DNA of 14,540 bases from AG25 sp035604455 (GTDB lineage Bacteria; Gemmatimonadota; Gemmatimonadetes; Gemmatimonadales; GWC2-71-9): positions 1 through 14,540 of the forward strand of contig DATNIM010000161.1 of assembly GCA_035604455.1 (NCBI GenBank). Direction: 5' to 3'. Each line of letters starts with the position of its first letter. Positions within the stretch are counted from its first letter, which is position 1. Of the stretch, positions 12,481-14,540 are shown piece by piece. The notes below the pieces were generated by a model. The model made no database searches and was not told where the DNA came from. It worked only from the letters and a program-made list of their open reading frames with translations. Position numbers and translations under genes: made by a program.

Positions 12481-12551
12481 GAACGCGACGGCACTAGACG
12501 CTACTAAGTGACACGTCGGCCCTCGGCGGGGAGCGGTTTCGTGCTCAGTTC

Positions 12552-12581
12552 TGTCGAGTAGTGTCGGCTAGTGTCGTCTAA
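12552..12581. repeat. Three tandem 10-bp repeats near repeat B
   Basis: TGTCGAGTAG, TGTCGGCTAG and TGTCGTCTAA follow each other exactly 10 bp apart, so TGTCG appears on the same face of the helix three times. They lie between the arm sites and the attachment repeat, where excisionase (Xis) sites commonly lie. Confidence 0.5.
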
Positions 12582-12599
12582 CACAGCGGGGGGAGCGGC

Positions 12600-12650
12600 T
12601 TTGAAGACCAGTCTCTCCACCAGGAAAAAGCCGCCCCCATTGGGTTATCT
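12600..12650 (-). repeat. Attachment-site repeat B (partial tRNA-Sec 5' half)
   Basis: Second copy of the 51-bp repeat, 47 of 51 identical to copy A. It can still form the acceptor 5' strand and the 6-bp D stem (TTTTCC/GGAGAG, through U-A and G-U pairs). The anticodon 3' side, variable arm and T arm are missing, so it is not a tRNA gene. It is the junction shared by elements 1 and 2. Confidence 0.85.
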
Positions 12651-12951
12651 GACCACTACCCGTTCGTTTGCAGCTTCAGACCAGTCGGGGTACCCGGACG
12701 GAATTATAGCTAGCTCAGATGACACCGATCGTGTTGCGGCTGGTTACTCGCTTGTGACGGGACGGTGAGCGAAGGTCGTAGCCACCACGAGAGATTCGGC
12801 TGTCACGAGCATCAGCACCGCCCAGATCAACGCCCTTGGTTGGTGCTTCCCATTGGGTTTCCCGTTCAGGAGCCGACAGAGCGGTCCGTCTCGACGTTCT
12901 CAAGCTCGAGGGGCAACCCTCGTTTCGCTCCCTGCCGTCGCGCCTGCAGCC
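12651..12951. other. Gene-free stretch inside element 2
   Basis: I see no credible gene here. It holds the 41-bp repeat (12847-12887) and a small perfect hairpin, CGAGGG-GCAA-CCCTCG (12907-12922), followed by TTTC, which may be a weak terminator for leftward or rightward transcripts. Confidence 0.5.
12847..12887. repeat. 41-bp direct repeat, left copy
   Basis: Starts TTCCCATTGGGTTTCCCG and matches 38 of 41 positions of 14101-14141. It includes a short internal direct repeat (TTCCC...TTTCCC, 9-10 bp apart), like arm-type recombinase sites but different from the TTGTCCCCC pairs of element 1. Confidence 0.7.
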
Positions 12952-13164
12952 TTAAGGACGCTCCTCAAGTCCTGCGAGCCGGAGGATTGACGAACACATA
13001 GAGGGCACTGGCTCGCTACCGGCATGCCCGACAAACGCCCCGTCTGGATCGTGGAAGCGCACGTCCGCTGTAAAGCGAGCGCGCAAGATCGCGGCGCGAG
13101 CCTCAGCGTCGGGGTTGGTCCACATGCTCAGGACGTCTTCCATGAATCGTACCGGGGTGCTCAT
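12952..13164 (-). pseudogene. Truncated NTF2/SnoaL-like gene
   Basis: From an ATG at 13164 the first 50 residues (MSTPVRFMEDVLSMWTNP, then RFTADVRFHDPDGAFVGHAG) match the start of NTF2-like/SnoaL-like small proteins, where a helix precedes a strand containing the ADVRFHDPDG-type motif. After VGHAG the sequence loses the pattern and stops at about 70 residues, half the usual 110-140. A deletion or frameshift near 13015 probably broke it. The upstream extension to 13299 lacks protein character. Confidence 0.5.
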
Positions 13165-13334
13165 CGCGACCCACTGCTTCGGTGAAGTGCTGAGAGACGC
13201 GTCGTGAGGGCCGACTCTCGCCGGCCCGCGAGTTGGATGAAGTATTGGGCCCCTACGGCGATCACTAACGGAACGGCTGCCATCAGGCACTCCTGGCACG
13301 ACCGACGGGCGTCCACTGAATCAGTGGCGTGCTC

Positions 13335-13667
13335 CTATCCAATGAGCGCATGAATCTTCGCACGCACTTCTGCTAATTGTTCCGGCGACACACGGCCCTT
13401 CGGTTTCGCATCGCCGCTGCGCCAGTCAACGATCTTGACCTGATCTGCCAGAACCGCATTCGGCGGCGTTCCGCCGATGAAAACCTCAAAGGGATAGTTC
13501 TTGATCTGCGTCGTCAGCGGACAGCAGATCATCAAACTCGTCTTGCCGTTGTACGCCGCCGGACTGAGAACGAGCGCCGGACGGTGTCCTGCCTGTTCAT
13601 GTCCAGCCTGCGGCGTGAAGTTGATCCACACGATCTCGCCGGTCTCAGGCACGTACTGCTTTGCCAT
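13335..13667 (-). CDS. mazF: MazF-family endoribonuclease toxin
   Basis: MazF/PemK toxins cut RNA at short sequence motifs and stop translation until neutralised by MazE. The 110-residue protein has the family features: GEIVWINFTPQAGHEQAGHRPALVLS near the N-terminus, with the conserved GHRPALV(L/I)S strand and catalytic Arg; then the MICCPLTTQIKNYPFEV strand with the conserved Thr; then a C-terminal ADQVKIVDWR and a helix. The length is normal and it seems intact. Its ATG overlaps the mazE stop by one base (TGATG); a GTG one codon earlier is in frame. Confidence 0.93.
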   Translation of the reverse strand: MAKQYVPETGEIVWINFTPQAGHEQAGHRPALVLSPAAYNGKTSLMICCPLTTQIKNYPFEVFIGGTPPNAVLADQVKIVDWRSGDAKPKGRVSPEQLAEVRAKIHALIG

Positions 13668-13909
13668 CACCAGACCTCTTTGCCTTGCGGTGATCCGAAA
13701 TCAACCGCCTCATGCAAGTTTTTCGCGGTGATCCCTTTCAGTAGATCGTCCAGGACGTACTTTTTCTGCCGCACCGGTTCGATGACGATCCGGCCTTGTT
13801 CCTCGCGCCCTTCAACGACCTCGTCGAGATCAAGGTGCATGGCCTCCATCACGGAGGCCGGAATCCTCACGGCCGCGCTGTTGCCCCACTTCTTTACCGT
13901 CGCTTTCAT
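13667..13909 (-). CDS. mazE: MazE-family antitoxin, AbrB-type
   Basis: This 80-residue protein has an N-terminal swapped-hairpin AbrB/MazE DNA-binding domain (KKWGNSAAVRIPASVMEA, residues about 6-23) and an acidic C-terminal tail that would wrap MazF. It neutralises the toxin and, with it, represses the operon. The ATG at 13909 is chosen because GGAGG (13915-13919) lies 5 nt upstream and because family members begin MK..VKKWGNS. A GTG at 13915 lies inside the Shine-Dalgarno. It is upstream of mazF, the usual order. Confidence 0.93.
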   Translation of the reverse strand: MKATVKKWGNSAAVRIPASVMEAMHLDLDEVVEGREEQGRIVIEPVRQKKYVLDDLLKGITAKNLHEAVDFGSPQGKEVW

Positions 13910-13942
13910 GCCCACCTCCGCTATATAGACCTTTGCATATCC

Positions 13943-13971
13943 ATTATGGCATCAGAACGGGCATGTGTCAA
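13943..13971 (-). promoter_or_regulatory. Sigma70-type promoter of mazEF
   Basis: On the minus strand a perfect -35 TTGACA (13971-13966) is followed after exactly 17 bp by CATAAT (13948-13943), one base from the -10 consensus. It lies 34 bp upstream of the mazE ATG. This is the clearest promoter in the window. Confidence 0.8.
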
Positions 13972-13986
13972 CAATGTTGATACATG
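13962..13986. promoter_or_regulatory. Palindromic operator overlapping the mazEF -35 box
   Basis: A 25-bp inverted repeat, CATGT-n-TCAACA-A-TGTTGA-n-ACATG, with only one unpaired position in each arm, covers the -35 hexamer. It is the likely binding site for MazE or the MazE-MazF complex, so binding would block RNA polymerase. This is consistent with autoregulation of mazEF operons. Confidence 0.7.
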
Positions 13987-14100
13987 GGTTTTCCCCGCAT
14001 CCCGCCAAACGCAACTCAAGCCGCAGCCGTCGCAGAAATAGCACACGCGCAAGGCCGAGTCTCGCTGCTCGGAGTTCGGCGCTCGCGCGCCCCGAAATGT

Positions 14101-14141
14101 TTCCCATTGTGTTTCCCGTTCAGAAGCCGAAAGAGCGGTCC
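14101..14141. repeat. 41-bp direct repeat, right copy
   Basis: Matches 38 of 41 positions of the copy at 12847-12887, in the same orientation. On the minus strand GGGAAAC occurs twice, 15 bp apart, across its end. It lies about 60 bp inside repeat C. The gap from the mazE promoter to this repeat (13987-14100) shows no gene. Confidence 0.7.
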
Positions 14142-14176
14142 GGAGGGGTCGGGCGGGGACACCGCTGACTATAAGA

Positions 14177-14202
14177 ACGGGACGCCACCGTCGGCGTCCC
14201 GT
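14177..14202. repeat. Perfect 10-bp-stem hairpin abutting repeat C
   Basis: ACGGGACGCC and GGCGTCCCGT form a perfect 10-bp stem with a 6-nt loop (14187-14192). It ends one base before the attachment repeat, where the rest of the tRNA would be expected. It may be an intrinsic terminator without a T-run, or a recombinase-related structure. Confidence 0.55.
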
Positions 14203-14203
14203 C

Positions 14204-14254
14204 TTCGAAGACCAGTCCATCCACCAGGACGGAGCCGCCCCCGTTGAGTTCTCT
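14204..14254 (-). repeat. Attachment-site repeat C (partial tRNA-Sec 5' half)
   Basis: Third copy of the 51-bp repeat, 45 of 51 identical to copy A. The D stem is CCGTCC/GGATGG, where a changed base on one side is matched by a change on the other. As the outermost copy it may be the original chromosomal 5' half of selC, displaced by the insertions, or the end of yet another element. Confidence 0.8.
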
Positions 14255-14540
14255 CGGTACCGCTATGCCAACCTTACCCGGACCTCATATGCCCGTCGGC
14301 TGGAGGATACTGGCCTCGGGAACGTCGCCGGGCAAACTGGAGCGGATGCCAAGCGCCGTCTGCGTAGGTTGCTCCGAGAGGAGGGCGCACGCACCTTTGA
14401 CCAGTGACGCATCACATCCAGGCGCGTCAGACACGTGGTTCTCCCTTGCGACATGGAGCGGCGTAGTGAACTCGGCCCCTGCGAATGACACACCGCGTGG
14501 CGTCCGGCGCGCGAGCCAAACCCCGGCGTCCTCGGCGACT
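14255..14540. other. Right-edge region; possible 3' gene fragment
   Basis: No complete gene is seen. A plus-strand frame without a start codon runs to a TGA at 14405-14407 and encodes a basic stretch (for example RRLEDTGLGNVAG, then RLRRLLREEGARTFDQ at its end) that could be the tail of a gene cut by integration. Minus-strand ORFs here look like chance. I treat the fragment as weakly supported. Confidence 0.25.

Larger units (their letters stand above)
9384..12650. mobile_element. Element 1: integrative element on the 5' side of selC
   Basis: The element is bounded by direct repeats A and B of the tRNA-Sec 5' half. It holds a tyrosine recombinase reading toward selC, an NHL-like lipoprotein gene as cargo, and decayed copies of that gene's 3' end. 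Paired TTGTCCCCC repeats sit near both boundaries (9452-9472 and 12461-12480), as arm-type recombinase sites would. Because the repeat covers the 5' half of the tRNA, integration replaced the 5' half and promoter side of selC rather than the 3' end. Confidence 0.75.
12600..14254. mobile_element. Element 2: integrase-less insertion carrying mazEF
   Basis: Bounded by repeats B and C of the tRNA-Sec 5' half, about 1.65 kb. It holds mazE, mazF, a broken NTF2-like gene and a 41-bp direct repeat near each end (12847-12887, 14101-14141), but no recombinase. It could be a deletion derivative or a non-autonomous passenger moved by an integrase supplied in trans. Confidence 0.6.

Noticed and set aside
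12600..12650. Possible second tRNA-Sec gene at repeat B
   Set aside because: Only the 5' half is present; the anticodon 3' strand, variable arm, T arm and acceptor 3' strand are missing. The same holds for repeat C at 14204.
12571..12768. Plus-strand ORF over repeat B
   Set aside because: Its first residues only translate the tRNA-Sec fragment; the same peptide arises over repeat A.
1..14540. CRISPR array
   Set aside because: No regularly spaced repeat-spacer units were seen. The 10-bp, 41-bp and 51-bp repeats are too few or irregular and fit recombination sites.
9329..14540. Selenoprotein gene with in-frame UGA near selC
   Set aside because: No ORF in the window shows a family match continuing through an in-frame TGA with a following SECIS-like hairpin.

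Overview
This is a G+C-rich bacterial window made almost entirely of mobile-element sequence, organised around a selenocysteine tRNA gene (selC, 9329-9422, minus strand). A tRNA-Sec with anticodon UCA, an 8-bp acceptor stem, a 6-bp D stem and a long variable arm shows that the host decodes UGA as selenocysteine. The two 'A-C' lipoproteins, the G+C bias and the IS21 element would fit a soil or sediment lineage such as Gemmatimonadota or Rokubacteria/Methylomirabilota. I cannot fix the taxon from sequence alone.

Left part (1-3833). An unrecognised minus-strand gene (354-1016) is followed by a P27-family phage terminase small subunit. That gene is split after its fourth codon by a complete IS21-family element (1292-3337; istA and istB; TG...CA ends; 5-bp target duplication AACGC). 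Removing the element and one duplication restores an ORF of about 149 codons. The expected large terminase gene is absent: only an 18-codon ORF follows.

Middle (3847-9292). Two minus-strand genes, a small lipoprotein and a protein with tandem zinc-binding repeats and a C-terminal HTH-like segment, start 20 nt from a rightward operon of ten ORFs (5127-9292). That operon encodes a ribbon-helix-helix-like protein, small unknown proteins, an excisionase/AlpA-like HTH protein, a RepA-like RecA-fold ATPase, a second AlpA-like protein, a 22-residue micro-ORF, another HTH-like protein, a small unknown and a tyrosine recombinase. Nearly all junctions are 4-nt start/stop overlaps. The recombinase gene ends 36 nt from the CCA end of selC. 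ATPase, AlpA-like regulators and integrase with a terS nearby resemble a phage satellite or reduced prophage. That is inference.

Right part (9384-14254). A 51-bp repeat matching the 5' half of tRNA-Sec, from the anticodon loop to just upstream of the gene, occurs three times in direct orientation: 9384-9434 (inside selC), 12600-12650 and 14204-14254. The copies bound two tandem insertions on the 5' side of selC. Element 1 (about 3.2 kb) carries a second, N-terminally shortened tyrosine recombinase and a secreted NHL/beta-propeller-like lipoprotein followed by degenerate duplicates of its 3' end. Its ends carry matching TTGTCCCCC repeat pairs, probably recombinase arm sites. Element 2 (about 1.6 kb) has no integrase. 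It carries a mazEF toxin-antitoxin operon with a strong sigma70-type promoter and palindromic operator, a broken NTF2/SnoaL-like gene and a different pair of 41-bp repeats. selC is therefore flanked by integrase modules on both sides, and its 5' half has apparently been replaced at least once while D-stem pairing was kept.
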